Assembly (NCBI RefSeq): GCF_001411555.2
Contig: NC_049912.1
Location: forward strand, 1,815,001-1,879,000
DNA from: Juglans regia
Taxonomy: Eukaryota > Streptophyta > Magnoliopsida > Fagales > Juglandaceae
Reading direction: 5' to 3'
Length of the DNA stretch: 64,000 nucleotides
How positions within the stretch are numbered: position 1 is the stretch's first letter; each line of letters starts with the position of its first letter. The position numbers and the translations under genes are program-made. Under the pieces are notes generated by a model. That model was not told the DNA's origin and ran no database searches. It was given only the letters and a program-made list of their open reading frames with translations. Below are positions 1 through 11,076 of the stretch, piece after piece.

Positions 1-138
1 CCAACTGCACCCCCTGTAAGGAGAATAGTTCCCTCCAGAATTTGCTTGTGAAAATAGGATTTATGTCCAAGATGATGGAACTCGGCATTCCATGCAGTTT
101 GAAGATATGCTTCATAAACTACTGATCAACCGCCTTAG

Positions 139-1435
139 AGCACTAGCATTGGTTTCTCTATATGCATGTGCAAAATCACATCTTTTAGAGATTGATTTTG
201 CATATGAAGAAAAACTCTCACATTGAATTATGCATCTTTTAGCCAAATAATAATAAAATATTATTTTTTATATTTTTTTTCCCTAAAATTATTATTTTTA
301 TATATTTTGCAATTAGCACCCACTGCATATTTCTTGAAATGAGCAGAAGGCACAACCAGAAATAAAAAACAATTGGGAATCAAAAGAGAAACCAATAGCC
401 AAAGAAATCAGTTGATTATTATGACAATATATCAATCATACACCGTCGAAGGAAATAAATGAATAAAATTAAGCTATGTATTGACATGACATCCGTTTGC
501 AACAAGAACACAAAACAAAAACAAATTTCTCAAAACAGCTTGCATAGGATGTGAAGAGTGATAACACGGTATAGATAGCCAAAAGCACATATGACTGCAA
601 CTCGTCAAAAAACAGAACTTGGTCACATATCTCAAATGTTCTCTTTAAGTACAACATATCTTGGAGCTTTACTACCATCAACACAAAACGAGGACAGGTG
701 TAACTTAACAATCTAAACTAATATTAGCTAGGGAAGACATCATGCAATGTGTAAAATAATTAATTCATGTTGATTGTTGATTGTTGAACTAGCAAAACAA
801 TAAATCATTCAAACAAATGCTCTAAAATGTATCCAGGTAAGTACAAACACTATTAAGAAATCTAGATGATTACAATATGTTGCAAGAATTGAAAATTCAA
901 ACATTTTTGTTGGACCTTAAAGCAGCAACCAAATCCCTTTCATCTGAAATACATATTCCACAAAAGTGATCCAAAAGTCAAACAATAAGCTCCAACAGCT
1001 CCCACCACCACCAAACAGCAAGCACCATCAGCTCCACAACAACTCCTAACAATTTCCAATCAGTTGATAGCAACTAACAGTACAAAAAGAATGATGAAAT
1101 TGGTGTGCAACCAGCAGTACAACAATAGAAGTCAAAATCTGTGAATTACAAAATCTGTCACAAAATCTGAAATATGTCATGTTGAAGAGTATTTACCTTA
1201 GGTTTCCTAACAATGGAAGTTGAAATCTCTGAACACAAGAGAAGAAAGGGTTAAATTGAAAACCCCCAGGAAATCGAAATCAAGAACTATCAAAGAGAAA
1301 AGCCCAGAAACGAAATCAAAAAATCTTTGGTGTCGTTGATTTCAGACTCATTGATGAGCAAGCAACAAAAAGAAAGGCCCATAAATTTTTTCATTGGTGT
1401 CGGGATGTGGGATTCTTTCAGATTCCTTTCGTTGG

Positions 1436-1475
<40 letters not shown>

Positions 1476-1630
1476 TAGTAAAATAATGTTTGGTGAGTGA
1501 ACAATGTATCTTCAAATTTGTAGAAATATTGTTCATAACTATGTAAATTTTTGAAGATGCACAATCCAATACAGACTAATTTAAAGTCAGATTATGCAAA
1601 TATGTAGATGCATAATCCAATATTAGTGCT
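139..1630. mobile_element. non-autonomous inverted-repeat DNA element (1.49 kb)
   Basis: The ends are inverted copies: AGCACTAGCATTGG at 139-152 and CCAATATTAGTGCT at 1617-1630 (12 of 14 match when reversed). The direct repeat CTTAG flanks it at 134-138 and 1631-1635. Removing it rejoins the minus-strand gypsy integrase. The inside is AT-rich, carries a GA microsatellite and has no transposase-like reading frame. The ends contain CACTA/TAGTG, but a 5-bp target duplication is not the 3 bp of CACTA elements, so I leave the superfamily open. Confidence 0.75.
1438..1471. repeat. (GA)n microsatellite
   Basis: About 16 GA units in a row, inside the inverted-repeat element at 139-1630. Confidence 0.95.
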
Positions 1631-1942
1631 CTTAGCAGTATAGGATGAGTAGTTGGCACGAAATGGGCATACTTGGTAAACCTGTCAAACTGTAACCCAT
1701 AGTGCATTGAACTTACCAAATGTAGGAAGTCCTTCAATAAAATCCATAGTGATATCTACCCAAGGTCTAGAGGGTATAAGTAATGGCTGGAGTAAGCCAC
1801 TAAGAAGGGTGTTATCCACCTTTTCCACCTGACATGTATCACACGCCTTAAGAAAGGCTCTAACATCATATTTTTGGCTAGGCCAATAAAAATCCATTTT
1901 TACTCTGTACATTTTTTTTTTCAAAGCCAAGATGTCCCTCTG

Positions 1943-4444
1943 TGTAACACCCCCTTCCCAAAGGCTAGGTGTGTCACGTATTTTTCATGAAAAAAATAAA
2001 CCCGGCAAGCGATTCTCTAATTTCACAATTGAAAAAAATAAATTGAAGTAATTTATTATGAAATAAAAGGTCTAATAAAAATGTCTTCCCAAAAACATTA
2101 AAGAAATCACTGAATAACTTCTTCATAAGAGACACATTTTGTTTTAAAAAAGTCTGAACAAAACTAAATGCTCCTTCTACTCCTGGCCTGCCTGCTCGTA
2201 ATCATCATCTTCACCTGGGTAATTAAAAACATGAAAATAAACTAAAATGAGTCGATGACTCAGTAAGAAATCTATCATAACGAAAACATAATAAACATAA
2301 AATTTTCATAAGAACTTTCATGCTGAACTTAAAATTCATGATTGTTCATGTTAATGCTTATGCTATGTATGACTGAATTATCTGAATTAACTGACTGATT
2401 TATCTTACTTATCTGACTGGCCAACACACTTAACCCTGTGTGCAAGGTTGTGCACCAGCCCCACATCCCGCTGCAGCAAGGGGAACTGCTGATAGTATTC
2501 TAGCATACTATGGTGGACCACGACTGAGTTCGTGGCTTGCACACCACCCTGAAACTGGACTGCATTGGTACCATGCATCTGAATGGCCATCTTATTAACT
2601 GATCTGATTTTTATCTTACACTTGAATTTAAGATGGCTTATGTGTCTTATACACATGAGATGCATGACATAATACATACATAACTATAATTTCTGAAACT
2701 GAAACATGATGCGGAATGACATGATCATATGCTATGCTGGATGACATGCTTGTACATGAGCGGTTCATAAATAATGGCTATCAAAGAACTGGCTTGAATA
2801 ATACATACTTATAAGCTAACTGTGATGATCCTAATTTATGATCAAATTTACTTACCTCGATGCGTTTCTTCTTGAATAATACTTCGTAACTTGAGACCTA
2901 TATTCAATAAATAACTATTACTAAATTGTTTGGAACTAAAATAAATGCTAATATCTTACTTAACTAAATTCGGAATTCTAACACATAGTCAAACCAATAT
3001 TTGTTTAACACTAAAATCAATAATTCATAGTATTTAAATTACTTAAAATACTAATTTATAATTTAGTAGAAATACTCGAGCTATTTTTAAATAATTCACA
3101 AAACTTAAATTCTTAAACTAAGTTTCATTTCTTAACGTAATTATTAAATCTTATAAGAAACTTAATAAATTCCATTAAATTCTTAACATAGAAATTTTAT
3201 TAAAATCTTTACTAAATTGACAAAAGAAATATTAACTCAAATATTAGACTTAAAAATTATACTTTAAAACATCTTTCCAACTCTTTAAACATTTATTAAA
3301 AAGAACCTTTAACTAAATATATTTATTTAATAAACTCAACTAGTAATATTAAACTCAATATAAATCACTAAAACAATTATTGAAGTAAAATGAGATCAAG
3401 TCTAACTTAAAATATAAGCTCAAATAAATATCACTATAATCTGTAAAAAGGGTTAAAAACTCTGGTCCATGAAAATAACATTATTACAGGAGCCCAAACC
3501 AAATAAATAAACCCAAACCCAACCTCATACGGGCCTAAGGCCCAAGGCCCAACCAAAAGAACCCACGGGTTCCTCAAGAACCCGAGTACACGGCAAACAA
3601 CACAGAGAGTTCGGGAGAGAGGGTTCTACGATGGAAGAGCTTACCGAGGGAGAGGGGCTAACTCGACGGCGGTTCTGGTGGCTGGGAGTGGTCGGCGGCG
3701 CGACTGAGGGTTCCTATGGTGGTGCGGCACCGAGTGAGAGAAAGAGAGAGAGAGTTTAGAGAGAGGAACTACTAAACCGAAACAAAAGAAGAGAAAAAGA
3801 GAGCTGATGGCGGTCGGCTTACCGAAAATGGGTGGCTGAGCTAGGGCTGGGCTGGTCGGCACCGTCAGTGATGCCGGAAGGGAGTCCCGCGTCTCTGAGT
3901 GGCGTGGAGTTACTGCGAGAAGAAGTGGGTGGCTGCGGGTCAGAGAAGAGAACTCCAAAACAAGTGAGTTTTCTTTGTATTTTTCTTGTGTTTGAATCAG
4001 ATATTCTTAGATGGATTTATAAAGACGATAGAAAGGCTATCTGATAGGGTTTTTTTCTAATGAGAGTTAGACTCCTACTAGGACTCGAATTTACACACTA
4101 GGTCAGGGTTTCAAATTTGAAACAAAGTGGATGAACTTACGGATTGGTGATTTGAATTTGTCAAACAGCGGCTAACTAAGTGATGAGGTTCGGAGACTAG
4201 AATAAAAATTTAAACTTTAAATTTTCAAAACACACATCGCAGTGAACATAATCTGAAACACTTTAGAAATCCTTATTAAAACAAAACTCTAACAAATCAT
4301 AAATAGCAACTATAATAGAAAAAAATAGAGATAAATTAAATATAAATTCTGATAAAACTATACTCATAAAAATATAAATTCTAAAATAAAAGTTTACTAG
4401 GAAATATTACTAATATACCCTAACACCAAAACTGGTATGTCACA
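1943..4444 (+). mobile_element. solo LTR, about 2.5 kb
   Basis: Begins TGTAACACCCCC and ends GGTATGTCACA, so it has TG...CA ends. It is flanked by the perfect 5-bp direct repeat CTCTG at 1938-1942 and 4445-4449. It sits inside the gypsy relic between integrase and RNase H blocks and has no pol-like reading frame. The short motif ATGAGTCGATGACTCAGTAAG-like near 2248-2271 recurs in the large LTR-like element at 50591 (ATGAGTCGAAAACTCGTAAG, near 50892), which suggests one LTR family. A GC-rich block at 3600-3960 contains several chance frames. Its length, if all LTR, is large. Confidence 0.82.
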
Positions 4445-5398
4445 CTCTGTAAGGCTACTATGCACCAGATCTAGAAGTTTGTTGATAAAAGCTTTGTTGT
4501 CAGGAATACATATCCTCTGCTTGTAGAACAACACCCCATTTTTTACTGCATAAGGGGTGGGCAAATCCCGAGCTTTGTATCTTCTTCACAGATCTTGTAT
4601 TCTTGGATCTGAATCATATAGAGATTTAATCTCTGCCATCCAATTCCAACTAGGTAGTGAGATAAGGGCTACCCTCACCTATTCTTCTCCCTTTTACCTT
4701 GACAATGCATCTGCTACAAGATTCTTCCTCCCCCTTTTGTATTCCACGGCAAAGTCATAACCCATCAGCTTGGATATCCATTTCTGTTGCATCGTAGTTC
4801 CCACCCTCTGGTCTAGTAGAAATTTGAGGCTTTGATGGTTAGTTTTGACCACAAAGGCCTGGCCTAATAAATAGGGACACCATTTTTGCACAGCTGAGAC
4901 TAGTACAAATAGTTCTGTTTCATAGGTAGACATTCTTAATGCTCTTCTCCTCAGAGCCTTACTGTAGAAGGCTAGGGGTCTCTCTTCCTGCATCAAAACA
5001 ACTCTAATGGCCTCTTCGGAGGCATCACATTCAATCACAAATGGAAACTGAAAATTAGGTAGGGCCAGAACTGGAGGTTTAGTGATTGTTGTCTTCAACT
5101 TCTCAAATGCAGCTTGAGCTTCACTATCCCATTTGAAGCTATTTTTCTTCAATAATTCTGTTAATTTGGCAGCAAGACCTCTATATTCTCTTATAAACCT
5201 CTTATAATAACCAATTAGGCTTAGAAAACCCTTCAAGGCCTTAATGGATTGTGGTATGGGCCAGTCAAGCATGACACTTAGCTTCTCAAGGTCAGGATCA
5301 GCTCTAACCCCCTAACCAGAAATAAGGTAGCCCAAATATGACACCAGTTCCAGGAACACAGAAACCTCTGCTTTTAAGCAAGAAAATAGAGCACGTTT

Positions 5399-5616
5399 GT
5401 GCTCTCTGCCCCAATACTTTCCCGCACGACCGTTCACCACCGCGAATTAGTGTCGGCCACCCTGTTCCCCTCCACACCGCGCGCGCTCCTTATGCCACCA
5501 ACCCATAGCATGACAACACCTCCATGTAACCCACAAGCTTTCCATGTACACACGACATCACCTTATCGAGATTGCACGGTAGGCCTCTCTCCCTCGTTAC
5601 TCTCCCTTTTCCTCTC

Positions 5617-5648
<32 letters not shown>

Positions 5649-7331
5649 ACCGCCATGGACAACCGCCGTCGCTCACCCACCCCAAAAGTTGATGGACAAA
5701 CCCACAACCCACATCGCATAGTTACTCTAACGTAAACCTTCTCTCCACTTCACTTGTTAATACACATCAATCGATTGTTAAGCCCTTAGAAATTTAAATT
5801 ACATGCATGCCCCTGCACAGTAATTAAGCCCTTAGTAATTTAAACTACATTTATGCCCCTAAACATCGATTGGTAGCATATTCTCGTGATTAAATTAAGA
5901 GACATTAGATGTTTCGAATTTAAGGATATTTTAGAGTTTAATCACATGATGATTTAGAAAAATTATGAAAAATTTAATTATTTTGGGAAGCGACGATATT
6001 TTGGGTTTCGAGAATGTTAAACATTAGAGAATTATAGATTTTTAATATCTTGGGTTTTAATTACGAAATACGTGTTGAATTGGAAATACGCAAGTTATGT
6101 CACTATTTTATAGGCGATGATGGATATTCCTTTGGCACTATTGTGAGAAATTTAGAGAAGTTAAAAAAATTCAGGTAAAAGAGGTTCCCATGCTAGATTT
6201 TGCATAAAAAGAAAATGAACTGAGGTTGATTTTATAAAAAATATGCACGTTATGTTTTGAAAAGAAATGTGAAAATAACCTCAGTTATATATTCTGCATT
6301 ACTCATAAAATTGGTATAAAAGAAAAAGTATTTTCTGACATTACTGATGTAGACGTAAGCAATATTTTGGCATGTTGTTTCTGAACTCTTCAAAAGAGCG
6401 AATATGAAATCTGAAATTTTTGTACATGTTATATGAGGACTCTTTGAATCTGTTTTAATTATGTAAAAACGATATGAATATGTTTAGTACTCTGTTTTGA
6501 TATGATGTGGCATCTGAAAAACTTTTGGCATGACATTCTGATTCTATTTCAAATTTTGATTTTGATTCTAGTTATGATATAATGATTTTGATTCTATTAT
6601 ATGGTTGGTACCAACATGATCTCTGGTTTGAGTGCATCCACTTTGGAAACAAAGTGATTTCTCTACGTGGTCTTTCCTATGTGCACACTCCGGGCTCCAA
6701 GAATGAATAAATGGAAGATTTACATTCTGGTATTGCTTGATTTGACCACCGAGGATAACACAACCCTACCATGAGGGTTAAATATGGTCTCTAATATGAT
6801 ATGGTGATATGATATAATATGATATGATAAGATGATGATGTTCAGTCATGTTATGCCAAAGGATTTTTTAATATGAACAGTTTGAAATATCGCTCTGATA
6901 TCCTAATAACACATTTTTGAGATCTGCATATTGAAACTGAAATGTTTTGTTTATGCATTTTGAACTCTGTGAAAATGCTCATATTTATATACTAGTATAT
7001 GTTCTCTACTTACTGAGTTATTGATAGTTCACTCTTTATCTCCACAATATTTTATGATATTTTGGATGTTTTAGCTAAGGATCAAGAATAGAAAACATGT
7101 GTAAGGCTATGTGAGCATAGTGGATTAAGCACAAAAGGATGCCATGGTTATTGGAGAATTTTATTCAATAAACTAGTTGTGTTCTTATGAAGTGCATGGT
7201 ATGTTGAGAGGTTGACGTTGATATTAAGAATTTGTGGTGTTCCTAGTTAATTATTTGGAGTACTGTGAGAGATGATTTTAGGTGACGGTTGGTAACTCTC
7301 CGACCACATCCGAGACTGGGGCATTAATACA
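5399..7331 (-). mobile_element. LTR-like relic joining gypsy relic to REM pseudogene
   Basis: No gene is visible. The stretch has a CT microsatellite (about 5610-5648), AT-rich DNA, and near 7008-7040 the motif TTACTGAGTTATTGATAGTTC, the reverse complement of the ACTCAGTAAG motif in the solo LTR at 1943. Read on the minus strand from 7331 it starts TGTATTAATGCCCC, a plausible worn form of TGTAAC-GCCCC. The right edge is sharp because sequence from 7332 matches an intron of the REM genes. The left edge near 5398 is approximate and I found no target duplication. Confidence 0.5.
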
Positions 7332-8192
7332 GGCAAGTTCATGACCTTAATATGTGAGGTGAGTATAGGTAAACGTGTTTCTTAAAGAACATCAAAGGGC
7401 ACCTAGGGTTGTTAAAGCTGCCATAAAATATGGTGATGGTGGTGGTTTATGAACAACATATTCTATCTGCTGTGTTTAAGCACATCTAAGATAGATTATC
7501 TATTAGCTTTTCCACGTTGAACATACATTGATTCAAATGCAAGAGGACACTTGTTAGACATTGACTGAAGTTTTGTAGACCGATTCGAGATCAGTGCTAC
7601 CTATCAGACAGGTTCCAATGTGTTAATGTTTAAACAAGAGTAAGTGGAAACGCAAATGAATATAACCGCAAATTCCTCATCAATGATATATATATATATA
7701 TTTTATGATACATATGTTTGTTCAATATATGGATCATTTGCATATAAAGAAAAAAATTTTGCTTAGTGAACTTATATCTCTAGATTGCAACCTATTGAAA
7801 AAGTGTGTCCATCACTGATCATTGGTTGGGGACGTATGCAAAGATTAGCATTGAATTTCTATTTTGTGCAAGTTGTGTCAAGTATCTTTCTCAAGAGTAG
7901 ATATATGAAAGAAATGAGACAAATAGTGATGCTTTAGGTTGGGGATAAATCATGGCCAGTGACTATTTTGATTGCTCGACCGAGTTCTCAGGTTACCATG
8001 CCTGGTGGTTGGTCTACGTTTGTAAGGGAAAATAAACTACAAGTTGGAGATATTTATGTATTTGAGCTGATTAAGAGTGACGATGATATACTGAAAGTAT
8101 CCATTAAGAGTGAGCTGATTAGATGCCTTGGTTAAGTTGTTTCTAGAGTTGTATTATAATTATATTCTAGGAACTTATTTGTATTGTTAAGA
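7332..8192 (+). pseudogene. REM/B3 pseudogene: last intron and last exon only
   Basis: This block matches the 3' part of REM gene A (14835-14866 plus 18128-18970). The exon-equivalent, 7872-8135, encodes a worn last B3 half. Lesions relative to gene A: the splice acceptor GCAG is GCAA at 7868-7871; a CAG codon is now the stop TAG at 7935-7937; and 12 bases are gained near 8105-8119, a local copy of GAGCTGATTAAGAGTGA. All upstream exons are missing, cut off by the LTR relic ending at 7331. It lacks the LINE found in gene A, so it shows the empty insertion site. Confidence 0.85.
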
Positions 8193-9292
8193 TGCACACG
8201 GACAACCATGGAAGGAGAAGAAGTTTTTTTATATTCAATTGAATCATTTACAGGTAATATATATTACAAAGAAGTGAATATGGATCCTATATGGTATGCC
8301 ATAAAATCAGTAAGTAAAGTTGGAAATATTGCTAAATGGAAAGATATTCTACAGAAAATAATGCGTAATAAAAGCAAATCCTTAACACTCCCCCTAAGTT
8401 GGAGCATAGAGATCCGTAATGCTTTGGTGAAGACATTTACGAGTTGCTCAGAGGTGGAGACATGAGTGGTGGAGATGAAGCCCGAATGCAATTTTATAAT
8501 TCTAAGGGGTGTGATCACCAAACAGTGTATTCCTTGGAATGACACCCTCTACATGGTGATGATTTTTATGAGGGATGATGGTTAAGAAAATGTCAAGAGA
8601 TACAACCTTTTAGTCAAGAGGTTGTGTGTGTCTAGTGAAGTGTCAAAAGACACAACTTTTTGATTTAGTCAAAAAGTTGAGTCATTTCTTAAGTTTGTGT
8701 CCTCTGCCAGCCATTGGGTTACCAATGGTTGTGCCCTTTGCCAACCGGTGCATGATGACCTATAAATAGGGGTCATTGGTGCACAAATCAATTTACTCAA
8801 TTCTTTTTATCTATCACCAACTTGTGAAACAAATACTCTCATGGGAGTGTCACCATATTGCCAAATTCTGTTTTTATTTGTTCTTCATAATTCTACAAAT
8901 TTTTCACGAACGATGTGACAATCAATTTTAATGTGTTTGATAAGTTCATGAAAGCCAGGGTTTTGAGAGATGTAGAGAGTGACTTGATTGTCACAATAAA
9001 AGAGCATGGGCTTTGGATAAGGAACAATAATTTATGGAGAAGAGTCTTAAGCCAAGTAAGCTTGTAAGTAGTAACAGCTAATGCATGATATTTAGGTTCA
9101 ACAAAAGAGCATGAGATAGTGGATTATTTCCAGGCACGACAAGAGATGGGGCTATTGTCAAGTTGAATGAAGAAGCCAATAGTAGAGCGCCGAGTGAGGG
9201 GACATCTAGCCCAATCAAAGTCGAAATAGGTTGAGACTTGAAGGGAGTTTTTGGTTGGGAACAAAAGGCCTTAACCATTTGACCTAGGTAGG
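8193..9292 (-). mobile_element. Ty1/copia relic with LTR
   Basis: On the minus strand, 8900-9260 encodes worn RNase H (matching RRSTIGFFIQL, DNSPISC, SFVEPKYHALA) and 8390-8475 the pol tail (THVSTSEQLVNVFTKAL), followed by a purine tract GGGGGAGTGTTAAGG. An LTR of about 195 bp then runs from 8387 down to 8193 (minus-strand TGTTAAGG... to ...CGTGTGCA). Frameshifts and stops abound and the 5' two thirds are missing. A 0.4-kb insert at 8505-8886 splits the pol tail. Confidence 0.75.
8505..8886. mobile_element. 382-bp insert with 9-bp target duplication
   Basis: The direct repeat ATAATTCTA lies at 8496-8504 and 8887-8895 and brackets 382 bp with no match to copia pol. The insert has a TATA-like CCTATAAATAGG at 8759-8770. 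Its ends are not inverted repeats, so it is not a simple MITE. It may be a solo LTR or a small non-autonomous element. Confidence 0.55.
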
Positions 9293-9660
9293 TTTGGGGT
9301 CTTAGATGAGATATAAAATTTTCATATGATCTCATTTTATCTTGTTTCATCTTATTCCTAAACATAATTTAAATACAAAATTTTTAAACTAATCATTATA
9401 ACTTTTTCAAACTAATCATTATACTTTTTCAAACTTTCAAATAAAAAATAATTTCAACTTTTTCAAATTTTTAAATAAAAATAATATTATAAAACTATAT
9501 TATTACAATATTTTAACTTTATAATATTTTGTATTCAACTTTTTCTCTCTCATTTTTCAAAATTTAAAAAACATTCAACTCAAACTATTTTACGACTGTT
9601 CATAAGCTATCTTACTAATATTTACAAAATTTTCATCTTATCTCACTCTCAAACATAAGA
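9293..9660. mobile_element. AT-rich MITE (family 1)
   Basis: Imperfect inverted ends: GTCTTAGATGAGATATAAAA on the left and a right end that reversed reads CTTATGTTTGAGAGTGAGAT. The inside is AT-rich with TTTTTCAAACT repeats. Similar AT-rich copies ending in CTCATCTCATCT or TCATCTCATTTTATCTCATC lie at 33593-33805 and 58440-58655. No coding capacity. Confidence 0.65.
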
Positions 9661-10251
9661 TCCGAATGACCAGGTGCATGCATGAATTGACTCGTAATGT
9701 TAACATGAAAGATTATGTCGGGCCGGGTAATGGTGAGCTAGATGATTCGACCAACCAACCGGGTAATGGCTATGTGGCGATTGCAGAGCCAGGCTACGAA
9801 TACCAGTAATCACTGGCAAATGATGGAAAATTCGATTCCATATGCTTGATTTTATAATCAAGAAACACGAGAACTGCCTATGGTGCAATGCATTTTGGTA
9901 CTTAAAAGATAAGGGGAAGAACTTGGTAAATTTTATATCTTTATAGACGTAGCATTCCTCAAATGAATATTAAAAAAAAAAAAAAAACCGTAGTGGAGTT
10001 ATAGTATAGTGTGAGTTGTGGTATGAACTCCGAACTAATCCATGGTACTACATAAAACATGTATTGACTTGCATGGTTTATATAAGAGTATAACAACTTT
10101 TGTATAAAATAATCGATGTTGGTTGATGCGAGATAAACCGAGCTCCAGAAGTTGTGGACTTTGATTCGAGCTCATGCTTTTATGTGCAATGCAGCTGAAC
10201 TCGAAAGTTGACTTGCTGGGCTGATTCTGCTCGATTACATCCTAAATATTT

Positions 10252-10383
10252 ATGCGGATTCGGTTCCTACTCATTGGGTTTCCGCGTTCAGAGCTGAAAC
10301 AAGAATGGCGATGTCTCGCACATGGAGACGATAGCCCTGAGTTCTTCAAACCCTTCCTCCCCTTTACCAGCACTCACCAAATA
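10252..10383 (+). pseudogene. orphan upstream first exon of REM gene A
   Basis: Encodes DDSPEFFKPFLPFTSTHQI before a GT donor at 10384, the same B3 first strand as exon 1 of gene C (24352-24447). The ancestral start (ATGGCGATGTCTCGC, ATG at 10314) is out of frame because 17 bases present in gene C are missing; read from it, translation stops after 9 codons. An in-frame ATG exists at 10252. The exon ends in phase 0, so it could still be joined to 12873 as an alternative first exon; more likely it is leader sequence or dead. No partner second exon of the gene C type follows. Confidence 0.55.
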
Positions 10384-10389
10384 GTACTG

Positions 10390-10413
10390 CCTCTCTCTCT
10401 CTCTCTCTCTCTA
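10390..10413. repeat. (CT)n microsatellite after first-exon donor
   Basis: CT repeat six bases after the donor at 10384. Matching CT repeats follow the equivalent donors at 19754 (about 19761-19781) and 24448 (about 24462-24486), so it predates the gene duplications. Confidence 0.9.
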
Positions 10414-11076
10414 GCATTTCCATTAGCATTCTGTTCTTTAATAGACAACGGTTGGTAGGTATGAGGGGTTTTGTTTTACTCGGGATGATTGTGTTTGCTT
10501 TGCATGCGAGGGTAAAAAGTCCTCTTTTTTTTTTCTTATTGGTTTCTCAGATTCATAAAATTCTTCTATATTTATTTGGTATAGTTAACAGCTCTGTTTT
10601 GCTGCAAACAAAGTAAATAAAGTTTTAGGTTTCAGGGATTCGAATCTTTCCCATACGCAGAATTTCATTTTTTTTTTTTTGTAAAATCTTATCACGAGAT
10701 ATAAACCCTTGGAAGGTCAGCCAGAATACGCAGCAGATATTGGCTTTGGCTACAAAGTTTACACCCATTTTTTTTTTCCTATTTTTGCGTGTATAATAAT
10801 TTATAAACGTAGTTGAAATTTGCTTAAGATGCATGTGATGGAATAACTGAAACAAGGCCCTACGATTCAAAAGATATTAACTTAGGTAATTTCATATTGA
10901 GCCAGTCTGCACGATTGATCGCTCTTTAAAGACTGTTATACTTATACCTGGTACAGAAACTGAAAAACAATTATATTGACAGATTGTACATTTGCGGAGT
11001 ACAAGCACTCGAGTTCAGGCCCTAGTTTAAAAGCTTGTGCTTCATTTTTCTCTCTGTAACTACTTGAAGTTCAACC

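Larger units (their letters stand above)
1..5398 (-). mobile_element. Ty3/gypsy retrotransposon relic, interrupted twice
   Basis: Three minus-strand blocks belong to one gypsy pol. Positions 4694-5398 encode the end of the reverse transcriptase and RNase H, with DWPIPQ, FLGLIGYYRRF-like (here FLSLIGYYKRF) and a final VADALSR. Positions 1643-1930 encode the integrase zinc-binding end (CDTCQ) and the core start (WVDITMDFIEGLP). Positions 1-138 encode more of the core (IFTSKFWRELF). The order on the minus strand is RT, RNase H, integrase, as expected for Ty3/gypsy. Stops occur in the RT part near 5315 and the blocks are separated by a 1.5-kb inverted-repeat element (139-1630) and a 2.5-kb solo LTR (1943-4444). 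The element is dead. The 5' part and both LTRs are not visible here. Confidence 0.88.

Noticed and set aside
139..1630. Calling this a CACTA transposon
   Set aside because: The ends read CACTA...TAGTG, but the bases next to them do not give a 3-bp duplication; the 5-bp CTTAG lies two bases further out, and no transposase is present.
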